Positions 29,366-38,994 of a DNA stretch of 50,094 nt are shown here, piece after piece. The notes beneath the pieces were generated by a model. The model was not told the origin of the DNA. It searched no databases and was given only the letters and a program-made list of their open reading frames with translations. Position numbers and translations under genes: made by a program. Source of the stretch: Acetobacter pasteurianus subsp. pasteurianus LMG 1262 = NBRC 106471 (GTDB lineage: Bacteria; Pseudomonadota; Alphaproteobacteria; Acetobacterales; Acetobacteraceae). Within the stretch, counting starts at the first letter, position 1. Each line of letters opens with the position of its first letter. The stretch is taken from the NCBI RefSeq assembly GCF_000285275.1, contig NZ_CADO01000007.1:1-50094 (forward strand), read 5' to 3'.

Positions 29366-29602
29366 ATGTCTGATACCCTGCCCGACCGCCTTTCCGTAAA
29401 CCCGGAAAGCCCTTTTTATAATGAAGACCTACTGGCCCGGGGCATTGGCGTGCGCTTTAAGGGCGTAGAAAAAACAAATGTTGAAGAATACTGCATCAGC
29501 GAAGGTTGGGTGCGTGTGGCCGTAGGCAAAACGGTAGACCGGCGTGGCAACCCCCTTACCATGAAGCTGAGTGGCCCGGTTGAAGTGTGGGTCAAGGACT
29601 GA
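29366..29602 (+). CDS. DUF3297 family protein
   Basis: A 78-residue soluble protein beginning MSDTLPDRLSVNPESPFYN with the conserved GVRFKGVEKTNVEEYCISEG and GNPLTMKLSGPVEVW segments of the DUF3297 family. No function is known. AAGGA lies about ten bases upstream of ATG 29366. It stands between the efflux operon and the flavoprotein gene, about 100 bases from each. Confidence 0.85.
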   Translation: MSDTLPDRLSVNPESPFYNEDLLARGIGVRFKGVEKTNVEEYCISEGWVRVAVGKTVDRRGNPLTMKLSGPVEVWVKD

Positions 29603-29619
29603 CCTGCCCTCCACACATA

Positions 29620-29664
29620 TCCCAAATACAATTAAATACTTTATTAAATTGTAGATGTTTGGGA
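29620..29664. promoter_or_regulatory. AT-rich imperfect inverted repeat upstream of the SQR-like gene
   Basis: TCCCAAA (29620-29626) and TTTGGGA (29658-29664) are exact inverted arms. Inside, CAATT (29629-29633) and AATTG (29647-29651) also pair. No T-run follows. It may be an operator for the downstream sulfide:quinone-oxidoreductase-like gene or a weak terminator for DUF3297. Confidence 0.35.
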
Positions 29665-29703
29665 TAGTGCACCCACGTCAACGTGAGATTCAGGGAGACT
29701 TCC

Positions 29704-30963
29704 ATGACTCAAACAGAAAACTCCACAACACCAGATCTACGCTACACTGTTGTTGTCGTGGGTGGTGGATCGGCCGGTATTGCCGTAGCAGCCCGCCTGC
29801 TGCGTGAACGCTCCACACTTGATATTGCCATTATCGACCCCGCAACCACCCATGCCTATCAGCCAGGCTGGACATTGGTTGGTGCCGGCGTAATGAAGCT
29901 GCGGAGCACGCTGGATCAGGAAGGTGGCGTTATTCCCAAAGGCTGCACATGGCTGCGTGCTGCTGCGGCATCCTTCCAGCCTGATGATAACATGGTGACG
30001 CTGGAAGATGGCCGCACCGTTGCTTACAACCGCCTGATTGTTTGCCCCGGCCTCCAACTTGATTGGAACAAGATTGAAGGCCTAACAGATACGCTGGGCC
30101 GTAACGGCGTGTGCAGTAACTATTCCAAAGATACCGTGGAATATACATGGACATGCATTCAGTCCCTTTCCGGCGGCACGGCATTGTTCACCCAGCCGCC
30201 CATGCCTATCAAATGCGCAGGCGCACCGCAGAAAATTGCCTATCTGGCATCTGATTACTGGCGCAAGCAGGGCACGCTTAACCGTACCAATGTAGATTTC
30301 TGCATGACCGGTGATGCACTGTTTGGCGTTGGTTACTATCGCCCCGGTTTGCAGGAAGCCGTGGACTATTACGGCATTAACGTGCTGTACAAACACACGC
30401 TGATTGCCGTAAACGGGCCGGAACACAAAGCAACCTTTGCCGTTACCGGGCCAGATGGCAAAGTTACAAATGTGGTGAAAGAGTTTGACATGCTGCATGT
30501 CACCCCACCACAGAGCGCTCCGGACTTTATCAAGAAAAGCCCCTTGGCAAATGAAGGTGGCTGGCTGGATGTAGACCCCAGCACGCTCCAGCACACCAAG
30601 TATCCGTTCATCTTTGGTATGGGCGATGTTATTGGCACCTCCAACGCCAAAACCATGGCCGCTGCCCGTGCGCAAACCCCGGTAGTCACAGCAAACGTTC
30701 TGGCATCTCTGGATGGCAAGCCACTGACAGGCAGCTACGATGGATACGGTGCTTGCCCGCTGACTGTTGCTTACGGCAAGGTTATTCTGGCGGAGTTCCT
30801 GTACGGCGGCAAACCTGCCCCCAGCTTCCCTTACGATCAGCGCAAGCCTAGCCGCTTTGCCTGGTTCCTGAAGACAACCGTATTCCCACGTGTTTACTGG
30901 GATATGATGTTGAAGGGGCGTGATATTGAAATGCCGCACCATCCTGAATGGGTGAAGAAGTAA
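29704..30963 (+). CDS. Sulfide:quinone oxidoreductase-like flavoprotein
   Basis: A 419-residue FAD enzyme of the disulfide-reductase fold. The Rossmann motif is VVVGGGSAGIAVAARLL; AYQPGWTLVGAG and PMPIKCAGAPQKIAYLA are characteristic of sulfide:quinone oxidoreductases. Three cysteines sit at the expected kinds of place: Cys138 (GVCSNYS), Cys172 (KCAGAPQK) and one in GYGACPLT. GDVIGTSNAKTMAAARAQ is the second FAD contact. It would oxidise sulfide at the membrane and pass electrons to quinone. GGAG just before ATG 29704 fixes the start. It is monocistronic, ending at the terminator at 31003. Confidence 0.87.
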   Translation: MTQTENSTTPDLRYTVVVVGGGSAGIAVAARLLRERSTLDIAIIDPATTHAYQPGWTLVGAGVMKLRSTLDQEGGVIPKGCTWLRAAAASFQPDDNMVTLEDGRTVAYNRLIVCPGLQLDWNKIEGLTDTLGRNGVCSNYSKDTVEYTWTCIQSLSGGTALFTQPPMPIKCAGAPQKIAYLASDYWRKQGTLNRTNVDFCMTGDALFGVGYYRPGLQEAVDYYGINVLYKHTLIAVNGPEHKATFAVTGPDGKVTNVVKEFDMLHVTPPQSAPDFIKKSPLANEGGWLDVDPSTLQHTKYPFIFGMGDVIGTSNAKTMAAARAQTPVVTANVLASLDGKPLTGSYDGYGACPLTVAYGKVILAEFLYGGKPAPSFPYDQRKPSRFAWFLKTTVFPRVYWDMMLKGRDIEMPHHPEWVKK

Positions 30964-31002
30964 GCACCTCCCTTTCTGATTTTTCTTTCAGAAAGCGGAC
31001 AT

Positions 31003-31037
31003 AAAAAAGCCTCCCGATATTTTCGGGAGGCTTTTTT
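31003..31037. terminator. Bidirectional terminator
   Basis: AAAAAAGCCTCCCG (31003-31016) and CGGGAGGCTTTTTT (31024-31037) form a perfect hairpin with an A-run on one side and a T-run on the other. It serves both the plus-strand SQR-like gene and the minus-strand hpnN. Confidence 0.92.
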
Positions 31038-31065
31038 GTTACCCAGTTCTTGGGGCCTGCTTTTA

Positions 31066-33660
31066 TCAGGCCTCGTCTATAGGCCGCTTGGGCAGCAGGG
31101 CTGGCACAAACACAAGCGTGGCCAACAGCGTGCAACCCAGAGAAAGCAGCAGCAACCGCCCCATGCTCGCCGTGCCCGGATGGTGCGAAAGGGCCAGCGA
31201 GCCAAAGGCCGTGCCTGTTGTAAGGGCTGAGAACAACACAGCACGCGCGGTCGGAGAAGCCAGCGGATACTTCACACCATCCCGCCAGTTCATGACGAAA
31301 TAGATGTTGAAGGAAACCCCAACCCCCAGCAGCAGAGGCAATGCGATAATGTTGGCAAAGTTTAGGGTTTCGGGCAGCAGCACAATCAGAATAACCGTCA
31401 TCAAGGCGGAAAGCAGCAGCGGTGCCAGCACCAGCGCCATATCCTTAACGCGGCGCAGAGCCAGCATGAGAATAACGGCAATCATCACAATAGCTGCACC
31501 GGCTGCCTGTTCAAACGCCTTCACAATGGAACGTGCGCTTTCCACAATATCAACCGCTGTGCCAGCCATTTGCGGCTCTACTTTCTGCAAAGAAGCCACA
31601 AATTTACGCAGCGCGCCGGAATTGGACATCACACCCTTAGGATGCACTTCCACCAAAGCGCGACCATCTGGCAGCAAATAGTCATCTGCAATTTCAGCGG
31701 GCACGTCCTTAATGCTTACAGGCGTTGCCTGAAGCATGGTGCGTAGCTGATCCAGCTCTGTCGGCAGAAAGCGGACCAATGCGGTATTAGCCGCCTGCAC
31801 TGTGGCATCTGGAGCTTCTGCCAATTTGGTCAGAGCAGCCTGAATACGACGTAACGGATCCTGCGCTGGCAGCTTATCCAGCACACCCGCCAAGGCAACA
31901 GATGTATCATGCGCGGATTTACGCAGATCATCCGCTGTTGGGGCTGCTTTTGGCTGTGGCACAATAAGCGTTGGCAACAGAATGGAAGCAGCGTCCTGAA
32001 TAAGGGCCAGTTTCTGCTGCTGCTGGGTTGGTACAAAGGAACCCAGCCACATCACATCATTCACATCAGGCAGGCCAGAAAGACGCGTGGTTTCTTTTTC
32101 TGCATCCGCAAGAGAATGCACCAGAAGTTCTGCACTGTAAGGAGATGTCTGTGGGTTGTTGATCAGCAGTTTAAGGGCACGCATCCCTTCCGAATTCGGA
32201 TTTTTGGTATGCAGCGGGTCACCATCAAACTGTAAGCTAGGCACCAGAGCCAAACCCACCAGAGCCACCAGCGTAAAGAAGCCCAGAAGCAGCTTGCGCG
32301 TATGGCGGATTTTAATATCCACCGGCTTCATGAACGCATAGCCCATGCTGGGGCAGTTAAGTGGTGGATGGCAGATTTTCAGCAACGCAGGCAAAAGCGT
32401 GGTGGTGCAGATAAAGGCCACCAGCATGCCAATACCGGCAATAAGACCAAGCTGGGCAACACCCAAAAAAGCTGTAGGCGTAAAGGCCAGAAACCCAGCA
32501 GATGTTGCCAGAGCCGCGACAAGAATCTGATGCCCTGTTTCCTCACCCGTCAGGCGCAGGGCTTCAAAAACGCCTTCTTCACCCGGCTGCGTAGGTGTTT
32601 GAGCACGGAAGCGCACAGAAAACTGGATGGCAAAATCCACCGCAATGCCAACAAACAGAATAGCAAATGCCACGGAAATCAGGTTCAGCGTACCAACAGC
32701 CACCGCAGCAAAACCGGTTGTCAGCAACAGGCCCACAACAAGCGTGACCACAATAGGCAGCACCACACGCCATGTTCTGACAGCAAGCGTCAGCCACAGG
32801 GTAACAAGTGCCAGAGAACCCAGAAGCCCTGCCACCATGCCTTCTGCCACGGTTGCAAATTCTTCATCATCCAGCTGCACCTGCCCGGTCAGATAAACCT
32901 TGGCGTGCCCATTTTTAACAAATTCCAGAGAACTCACAGCCTGCCGCATGGCATCTGCCGCGGCGCCACCCGGCTGAAAGGACCCGTAATCCAAGATCGG
33001 CTTGGTGATAACAAACTGGTAGTTACCAGCCAGATCAGAAAGCTTGCCGCCCAAAAGCTGCTGCCAGGACATAGCCTCAGCATGCCCAGCCACAGCCTGT
33101 TCCAGCGTATTGGCAAACCCAGACAAAGGTGCCTGAAAGCCAGACAGATTGGCCTGATCCTGTTTTACACCTTCTGCCATAAGGGAGAGAGCACCAAACA
33201 ACCCACGTGCTGAAGGATCCTGCGCCAACGCCGCCAGGAATGGCTGCGCTGTAATGGTATCATTCAGCACCTGAGAAAGCGGTTGAGGCTCCAGAAACAT
33301 CAAGCCATTGCGCAGCAGATACGGGTTGGCATCTGGCCTATGCGCAAAAGAAAAATGTGTATGGTCGGCACTTATCTTGGCAGCCAGTTCCCGCGCTGTT
33401 TCCTGCCCTTCTTCTGGCATTTTGGCCTGAATAACAGCTACCAGAAGGTTTTCCTTCTGGGGGAACAAACGCCCCATTTCATCGGAACGCTGCTTCCACT
33501 CCAAACGGGGGGAAAGCATTTTGCTGGTATCTGTCGTTACTCCCAGACGGGTCATGCCAGCGTAAACGCCTGCCCCCGAAAGCACGAGAAACAACGCCAC
33601 AACAGCCCAGGCATGGCGGGCGCAGAACGTAATGAAACGACCTATGGGTGCAAACAGCAT
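31066..33660 (-). CDS. hpnN: Hopanoid-associated RND transporter HpnN
   Basis: An 864-residue RND-superfamily membrane protein of the kind that moves hopanoids to the outer membrane. It has two repeats, each an N-terminal helix, a large periplasmic domain and a block of about five membrane helices. The first block follows LDDEEFATVAEG and holds LFVGIAVDFAIQFSVRFR. The second ends the protein with LPLLLGVGVSFNIYFVMNW. ATG 33660 (MLFAPIGRF) is preferred over TTG 33696, since family members start near the first helix; neither has a strong ribosome binding site. It lies 114 bases downstream of hpnL. Confidence 0.87.
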   Translation of the reverse strand: MLFAPIGRFITFCARHAWAVVALFLVLSGAGVYAGMTRLGVTTDTSKMLSPRLEWKQRSDEMGRLFPQKENLLVAVIQAKMPEEGQETARELAAKISADHTHFSFAHRPDANPYLLRNGLMFLEPQPLSQVLNDTITAQPFLAALAQDPSARGLFGALSLMAEGVKQDQANLSGFQAPLSGFANTLEQAVAGHAEAMSWQQLLGGKLSDLAGNYQFVITKPILDYGSFQPGGAAADAMRQAVSSLEFVKNGHAKVYLTGQVQLDDEEFATVAEGMVAGLLGSLALVTLWLTLAVRTWRVVLPIVVTLVVGLLLTTGFAAVAVGTLNLISVAFAILFVGIAVDFAIQFSVRFRAQTPTQPGEEGVFEALRLTGEETGHQILVAALATSAGFLAFTPTAFLGVAQLGLIAGIGMLVAFICTTTLLPALLKICHPPLNCPSMGYAFMKPVDIKIRHTRKLLLGFFTLVALVGLALVPSLQFDGDPLHTKNPNSEGMRALKLLINNPQTSPYSAELLVHSLADAEKETTRLSGLPDVNDVMWLGSFVPTQQQQKLALIQDAASILLPTLIVPQPKAAPTADDLRKSAHDTSVALAGVLDKLPAQDPLRRIQAALTKLAEAPDATVQAANTALVRFLPTELDQLRTMLQATPVSIKDVPAEIADDYLLPDGRALVEVHPKGVMSNSGALRKFVASLQKVEPQMAGTAVDIVESARSIVKAFEQAAGAAIVMIAVILMLALRRVKDMALVLAPLLLSALMTVILIVLLPETLNFANIIALPLLLGVGVSFNIYFVMNWRDGVKYPLASPTARAVLFSALTTGTAFGSLALSHHPGTASMGRLLLLSLGCTLLATLVFVPALLPKRPIDEA

Positions 33661-33774
33661 GATGAACGACAGGATCCCAAAATAATCACAGCCCAAGCAG
33701 ACAGGGCTGTCATGGTTTGCCCAACCCCCCAGCCAGAAGCAAGTGATGATGTAAGCAGGGCTCTGTTTTCCTTT

Positions 33775-34785
33775 TTACAGACCCGTGCGGGAAAAGGGCA
33801 TTTTGCGCAGGCGCTCGGCATAAGGGCGCCACGAATGCTCAAGCCATTGCCACAATATAAGGGAGGGCAAACCCCAAGCAATTTCACGCAAACGTTTGAT
33901 GAGAGAAAGCGCAATGGCAACAGCAGGCGGCATACCAAAAAGGCTGCCAACCATAATGTAACCCCCTTCTGACACACCAAGGGCACCGGGCACGGCAAAC
34001 CCAGCCGATTTAGCTGCTTCCCCCACACCTTCGATCACAAATCCGGTAGCAAGAGAGCACCCATGCCCCATGAAGTGCAGAATCAGCCACACCTCAACAG
34101 CCCCTAAAGCCCATGCACAAAACTGCAATATCAGGCCCGTAACCGCATTGCGGCCTGATTTATACAGCGCGAGCACTTCCTTATTAAGGCCGCGAATACC
34201 ATCAACACCACTCCACCCCAGATGAGCGGCAATGCGAATAAGCAATTTTTCTATGAAAGCCACGGCCCCAAGCCATTGGCTGATAAATACGCCGCCACCT
34301 ATGGCCAAAAGCACCAGTGCACTTTCCAGCAGGCGGTCTGTCACGGCAGTGCGTTTGACCAGAAACAACAACATGACCAAGCCGCCAAGGGTGAATACCA
34401 CTTGGCTGAGCAGCTCGATTGTCAGATCGCAAATTGTTGCGGCTGCCGCATGCTTCAGGCCCAAACCACGACGGGCCAACAGGCGGGAGGACATAACCTC
34501 CCCGCCAACCTGCGCAACGGGAAGAAGATTATTTATGCCCTCTCGCACACAGCGGAGCATAAAATAGGCTCTTAACGGCAGAACCGGGCCAAAAGTGCGG
34601 CCTGCAATGGTGCGCCAAGCGGAAGCAGAAAGAAAAACCTGCACACTATGAAAGGCAATGGCAGCCAAAATGCCCCAACCGCCTGTCATAACCAGAGAAA
34701 AAATGGAGGACACCCCAAACTGGGCCAGCATCCATAGGGTCAACCCCAAACCGAAAATCCCGGCAATGAGAGTGACCCGCTTCAT
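33775..34785 (-). CDS. hpnL: Hopanoid-associated membrane protein HpnL
   Basis: A 336-residue integral membrane protein of the lysylphosphatidylglycerol synthase transmembrane family, HpnL subgroup. About eight membrane helices; NLLPVAQVGGEVMSSRLLAR and GVSEGGYIMVGSLFG are the conserved loops. Its partner hpnN lies downstream. Upstream, 69 bases away, is ribH with no clear terminator, so hpnL-hpnN may be read from the riboflavin promoter. GGAGG just before ATG 34785 fixes the start. It has been linked to hopanoid production or transport; the exact role is unknown. Confidence 0.85.
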   Translation of the reverse strand: MKRVTLIAGIFGLGLTLWMLAQFGVSSIFSLVMTGGWGILAAIAFHSVQVFLSASAWRTIAGRTFGPVLPLRAYFMLRCVREGINNLLPVAQVGGEVMSSRLLARRGLGLKHAAAATICDLTIELLSQVVFTLGGLVMLLFLVKRTAVTDRLLESALVLLAIGGGVFISQWLGAVAFIEKLLIRIAAHLGWSGVDGIRGLNKEVLALYKSGRNAVTGLILQFCAWALGAVEVWLILHFMGHGCSLATGFVIEGVGEAAKSAGFAVPGALGVSEGGYIMVGSLFGMPPAVAIALSLIKRLREIAWGLPSLILWQWLEHSWRPYAERLRKMPFSRTGL

Positions 34786-34854
34786 GCTTCCTCCATCCTT
34801 TTTTGGCTTGGCTTTTACACTTTCGGTTGGTGCAGCCTAACACAACTCATTTTT

Positions 34855-35340
34855 TCAGCCTTTGATCTGGCGCAGTAAGGCCAGGGATTCCACACACGCA
34901 GCAGCGGCTTCGCGCCCTTTGTTGTGGATATCATCAGCAGAGCGTACCTGTGCCTGCTCTTCTGTATAAGTTGTCAACACACCAAAGGCGATAGGCGTTT
35001 CCGTAGCCAAAGAGGCCTGAAGAATGCCCATTGTGGCGCCTAGGCTGATGAATTCAAAATGCGCTGTATCCCCTTTTACAACGCAACCAAGGCAGATAAC
35101 GCCTTCATAGTTGCCTGTTTTGGCAAGTGTCTGTGCCAGAAGTGGCATTTCAAAGGCACCGGGAGCCGCAAATACATCACCGTCTTTCACAGTAATGTTA
35201 TGTTCAGCCAGCCACGCAATAGCACCATCACGCAGGCCGCCGGTTACAACTTCGTTAAACCGGCTGACAATAATGGCCAGACGCGGTGCAGGAGAAAGTG
35301 CCTTGAGATCCGGCAAGGAAACGGGGGAACGTGTACCCAT
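34855..35340 (-). CDS. ribH: 6,7-dimethyl-8-ribityllumazine synthase
   Basis: A 161-residue enzyme for the penultimate step of riboflavin synthesis, joining dihydroxybutanone phosphate and the aminopyrimidine. IVSRFNEVVTGGLRDGAIAW, APGAFEMPLLAQTL and CLGCVVKGDTAHFEFI are the expected active-site segments, with the catalytic His in the last of them. GVLTTYTEEQAQVRS has a Tyr/Glu variation of the usual GVLTxxTxEQA. It lies 36 bases after ribBA in the rib operon. Confidence 0.95.
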   Translation of the reverse strand: MGTRSPVSLPDLKALSPAPRLAIIVSRFNEVVTGGLRDGAIAWLAEHNITVKDGDVFAAPGAFEMPLLAQTLAKTGNYEGVICLGCVVKGDTAHFEFISLGATMGILQASLATETPIAFGVLTTYTEEQAQVRSADDIHNKGREAAAACVESLALLRQIKG

Positions 35341-35376
35341 TAGTCAAACACCTTTAATCATTCACTTATTTAAAAA

Positions 35377-36720
35377 TCAGACAACCGCATCCGGTTCGGC
35401 ATCAACGGCAACAAATTGCCCAAGATGGTGCCCCATGCGCCGGCGCTTGGCTTCCAGATAGGCGCGATTATGCGGTGTAGGTGGAATTTCCAGCCCAATC
35501 CGGCGGCGCACCATAAACCCGCGTGTCTCCAGAGCGCGCACTTTATCCGGGTTGTTCGTCAGCAAATCCAGTTCGCCTACGCCAAGGCTGCGCAATATGC
35601 CCGAAGCTGCGCGCCAATCTCGGGCATCGGTTGCAAAACCCAGCCTATGGTTGGCATCCACCGTATCCAGCCCGGCATCTTGTAGTTCATAAGCGCGGAT
35701 TTTGTTGACCAGCCCGATGCCGCGCCCTTCATGCCCGCGCACATAAACCAGCACGCCACATTCCGCCTTCCCTATGGCTCGAAGGGCCGCGTGCAGTTGT
35801 GAACCGCAATCGCACCGCAGGGACCCAAGGGCATCACCTGTCACACATTCAGAATGCAGGCGCACCAGCGGCACAGCACCTTTGCGGCGCACATCACCTT
35901 TTACCAAGGCCACATGCTCTACGCCGTTTTCATCCTGATACGCATGGATCACCAGATCATCCCCACCGTAAGCACTGGGTAAGGATGCCTGCGCCAGATC
36001 TGGCACGGCTGGTTCTGGCGCACCTTCTGGATTTGCTTCAGCGGCCTGCATTGCCAAGGATGACAGGCCGTGAGCTTTAATCCATGTCACCAACTCTGCA
36101 ATGGAAACAATCGGCAGATCATGCTGGCGGGCAAACACCTCCAACTGTGGCCGACGCGCCATGGTGCCATCTTCATTCAGAATTTCGCAAATCACAGCGG
36201 CTGGCTTTAACCCGGCCAGACGCAGCAGATCTATCGAACCTTCCGTATGGCCAATACGCTCCAGCACCCCACCGGGGGCGGCGCGCAGCGGAAAGATATG
36301 GCCCGGTGTGGCAATATCCGCAGGTGTTGCGTTTTCTGATGCCGCTACACGCACGGTATGCGACCGATCTGGCGCAGAAATACCTGTGCTCACGCCTTCC
36401 TTGGCCTCAATGGATACCGTAAACGCCGTGCCATACTGAGCTGTATTATCGCTTTGCCGCACCATCATGGGTAGACCAAGACGATCTACCTGTTGAGGTG
36501 TGAGCGGCAGGCACACAAGGCCACGGGCATGGGTGATCATGAAGTTCATGGCTTCTGGCGTCATGAACTCCGCAGCCATAACCAGATCGCCTTCGTTTTC
36601 GCGATCTTCATCATCCACCATAATAACCATACGGCCAGAACGCACGGCTTCTACCGCCTGCAAAAGCCTTGCCGATGCCTTAGCTGCCACTGGGGCTGCT
36701 GTGTTTACTTGGTCCGGCAT
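35377..36720 (-). CDS. ribBA: 3,4-dihydroxy-2-butanone-4-phosphate synthase / GTP cyclohydrolase II
   Basis: A 447-residue bifunctional enzyme feeding both branches of riboflavin synthesis. The RibB domain (~residues 15-215) has [16 protein letters not shown] and the [13 protein letters not shown] site. The RibA domain (~240-435) keeps the zinc cysteines ([18 protein letters not shown]) and GHEGRGIGL, so the GTP cyclohydrolase II half looks active, which is not always so in alphaproteobacteria. Its start overlaps the end of ribE by 16 bases. Confidence 0.95.
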   Translation of the reverse strand: MPDQVNTAAPVAAKASARLLQAVEAVRSGRMVIMVDDEDRENEGDLVMAAEFMTPEAMNFMITHARGLVCLPLTPQQVDRLGLPMMVRQSDNTAQYGTAFTVSIEAKEGVSTGISAPDRSHTVRVAASENATPADIATPGHIFPLRAAPGGVLERIGHTEGSIDLLRLAGLKPAAVICEILNEDGTMARRPQLEVFARQHDLPIVSIAELVTWIKAHGLSSLAMQAAEANPEGAPEPAVPDLAQASLPSAYGGDDLVIHAYQDENGVEHVALVKGDVRRKGAVPLVRLHSECVTGDALGSLRCDCGSQLHAALRAIGKAECGVLVYVRGHEGRGIGLVNKIRAYELQDAGLDTVDANHRLGFATDARDWRAASGILRSLGVGELDLLTNNPDKVRALETRGFMVRRRIGLEIPPTPHNRAYLEAKRRRMGHHLGQFVAVDAEPDAVV

Positions 36721-37307
36721 TGTGCCTCCACATATTTGGCAATGATATCCACTTCCACATTCACGGCATCACCAACTTTTAGCGTGCCGAGCGTGGTGTG
36801 CTCCCATGTGTGCGGAATAATCATCAGTTCGATGGGAAAGGTCTCGCCGTTTGGCTCACCCACTTCATTCAGCGTCAGGCTAATGCCCGCAAGTGCCACA
36901 GACCCTTTGGCTACCATGTAGCGACGCAGCTGGGCTGGCACTTCAAACACCACGCGCCGCGCATCACCAGACTGGGTACATTCTGTAAACCGTGCCACGG
37001 CATCCACATGACCTTGCACAATATGGCCAGAAAGACGTGTGGCAGGCGTAACGGCGCGTTCCAGATTGACCCGGCACCCAGCCTCAAGCGCGCCCAATGT
37101 GGTGCAATCCAGTGTCTCGCTGCTCACAAAAAAGCGGACAAGACCTGTTGTTGAAGGCTCTACAGCAGTCAGGCACACACCGTTTACGGCTATGCTTTCC
37201 CCCTCCGCCACATCGTGCAGCCCTGTTTCCACTTCCAGCATAAGAGACTGGGGGCTGCGCTCCGCCTTAGCCACATGGCCGAGAGATTCTATGATACCGG
37301 AAAACAT
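36705..37307 (-). CDS. ribE: Riboflavin synthase, alpha chain
   Basis: A 200-residue enzyme that converts two lumazine molecules to riboflavin. It starts with the hallmark [12 protein letters not shown] and contains two similar halves, with [11 protein letters not shown] in the first and [14 protein letters not shown] in the second. The start 37307 is chosen from that hallmark; the open frame upstream is inside ribD. It overlaps ribD by 19 bases and ribBA by 16, a tightly packed operon. The gene is called ribC in some species. Confidence 0.95.
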   Translation of the reverse strand: MFSGIIESLGHVAKAERSPQSLMLEVETGLHDVAEGESIAVNGVCLTAVEPSTTGLVRFFVSSETLDCTTLGALEAGCRVNLERAVTPATRLSGHIVQGHVDAVARFTECTQSGDARRVVFEVPAQLRRYMVAKGSVALAGISLTLNEVGEPNGETFPIELMIIPHTWEHTTLGTLKVGDAVNVEVDIIAKYVEAQCRTK

Positions 37308-38341
37308 ACCTGCTCCTGCGCACACCGCACCCACTCGGGAAAAAGGGAAAGAGGTGTGACATCATGTTGGGTTGAAACAGCAAGATGATCCTGCCCTGAA
37401 GCACCCTGACGAATGGTCAGCCAATCATCCCACAAATTATGGGTTTTAAGGGCCTCAAGCAGAGTTGGCCCGGCTTCTACCAGCACCCACAGCGCATCGC
37501 TTTGCGCCAGAATATCTGGCAGTTGCGCAATATCGGGGCAGAAGCGCACATCAAACGTGGCGGAAACGCTGTCCAGCCACTCAGCCGGTGCATGTTTTTC
37601 CTGCCCACACACCACCAACAGGCGGCGGCGTTCAGGGTGATCTTCCACATGCCTTACGGTCAGCGTGGGCCGATCAGCCAATACGGTGCCTGTCGCTGTC
37701 ACAATGCCATCTGTGACACGCCGCAAAGTATGCGCCAGCCGGAGGGATGCCGGGGTTGTAAAGGTTTTTTGCCCTTTTGGGGGCACCATGGAGCCTTTGC
37801 TATCCAACGCCTGTTTAACGGTTACCCAAGGCCGCCCGTGTGTCATGCGCATGGCAAATGGGGCCAACAACGCACGGCAGCGTGCATATGTGGCCGCAGC
37901 ATTCATGCACTGCCACAAACGGTTAACCGTAATACCTTCACGTTCCAGCCGGGCAGCGCCCCCACCCTGCACATGCGGGTTAGGGTCTGCACAACCAATC
38001 CAGACGGTTTTAACAGGGGTAGAAAGCAGTGCTTCCGTACACGGTGGGGTGCGACCGGTATGATTGCAGGGCTCCAGCGTAACAACAGCGGTATCAATCC
38101 GCTCCACCACCCCAAGAGCACGCGCCTGCTCTACGGCCAGCCTTTCAGCATGTGCAGTGCCTGCCTGATGATGTGCGGCCACAACCAACACATCACCTTG
38201 CGCATCCAGCAGCACACACCCTACCGGCGGGTTGGGGGCTGTACGCCCTACAAAGCTCCACGCCTCAGCCACGGCAAGATGAAACGCCGCACCAATGCGT
38301 TCTGGCATGATCTGTCGGGAAATCTGTGAAAAGCTGTTCAC
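37289..38341 (-). CDS. ribD: Riboflavin biosynthesis deaminase/reductase RibD
   Basis: A 350-residue bifunctional enzyme. The N-terminal zinc deaminase has TAHAERLAVEQA and LEPCNHTGRTPPCTEALL (His/Glu and two Cys ligands). The C-terminal reductase starts around RPWVTVKQALDSKGSMV. The start is GTG 38341 with AGG close upstream; ATG 38308 (MPERIGA) would still leave the domain complete. It is the first gene of the rib operon, behind an FMN riboswitch. Confidence 0.93.
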   Translation of the reverse strand: MNSFSQISRQIMPERIGAAFHLAVAEAWSFVGRTAPNPPVGCVLLDAQGDVLVVAAHHQAGTAHAERLAVEQARALGVVERIDTAVVTLEPCNHTGRTPPCTEALLSTPVKTVWIGCADPNPHVQGGGAARLEREGITVNRLWQCMNAAATYARCRALLAPFAMRMTHGRPWVTVKQALDSKGSMVPPKGQKTFTTPASLRLAHTLRRVTDGIVTATGTVLADRPTLTVRHVEDHPERRRLLVVCGQEKHAPAEWLDSVSATFDVRFCPDIAQLPDILAQSDALWVLVEAGPTLLEALKTHNLWDDWLTIRQGASGQDHLAVSTQHDVTPLSLFPEWVRCAQEQVCFPVS

Positions 38342-38445
38342 CCTGTTTCTGCCCGCGTTCTCATAAACCAGACGGACTCAGGGCATAAGATAGCCTTGCA
38401 CGCACGTAATTCTGGACGAATCACGATAACGCACCAGTCTTTCTG

Positions 38446-38582
38446 TTCTCTTCCATCCGGACTGTAACCGTCGGCCCCGGAATTGCACCGGATCTGCTGA
38501 CCCCGCCATAAGCGGGCGCTCGCGGGCTTACAACGCTGTGCGCTGCTTACCGCCGGTAGGGATTTTCACCCTGCCCTGAGAA
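38446..38582 (-). promoter_or_regulatory. FMN riboswitch (RFN element)
   Basis: Read on the minus strand it shows the RFN blocks in order: TTCTCAGGGCAGGGTGAAAA, CCCTACCGGCGGTAAG, AGCCCGCGAGC, GATCCGGTGCAATTCCGGGG, CCGACGGTTACAGTCCGGAT and GGAAGAGA. All junction motifs of the six-stem FMN aptamer are present. It lies about 105 bases before ribD and would reduce rib operon expression when FMN is plentiful. Confidence 0.95.
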
Positions 38583-38994
38583 CATCACACCCACAACATG
38601 CGAGTGATAACAACTATGATGGCCCTGCCTTTTGCCTTATGCAAGAGCAAATGCCTTCACAGTTTGTTAAAAACTGCACCCACCTTGCCCAAATGTTTCG
38701 GCAAAGTTATGATGCCGCCGCATCTATCTGGATCAGGTAAAAGGAACTTATTGCTTCTTAATCTTGGTCATTCTGATAGCAATCTATGGCAGGTTTTTAT
38801 GGCACAACACCAAGCACGTGCGTTTTGCATCATATGTAGGCAGACGAAACGACTTTAACCTGCATGCCCTTCATATCTCATCTGAGCCATGGATTCCGCA
38901 TATCGCTTTTGGGTATGCGTTGCCTTTCCTTACAGCCACAGCGGAATACGGAGCACTGTCTGCCCCTGTTTCTGCCAGCCAACATGGATTTACC
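38583..38994 (+). other. Leader region upstream of the bc1 operon
   Basis: This 412-base stretch lies between the FMN riboswitch and the cytochrome b gene and must hold both divergent promoters. The cytochrome b frame stays open upstream to 38764, but that extension has no similarity to cytochrome b and is taken as untranslated. No clear promoter consensus, hairpin or small gene is seen. Confidence 0.4.

Noticed and set aside
30082-30942. 286-codon open frame antisense to the SQR-like gene
   Set aside because: It is a shadow of a well-conserved flavoprotein gene and has no ribosome binding site or domain.
38764-38994. N-terminal extension of cytochrome b
   Set aside because: The extra residues have no similarity to cytochrome b and no start signal. 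Normal length is reached from 38995.
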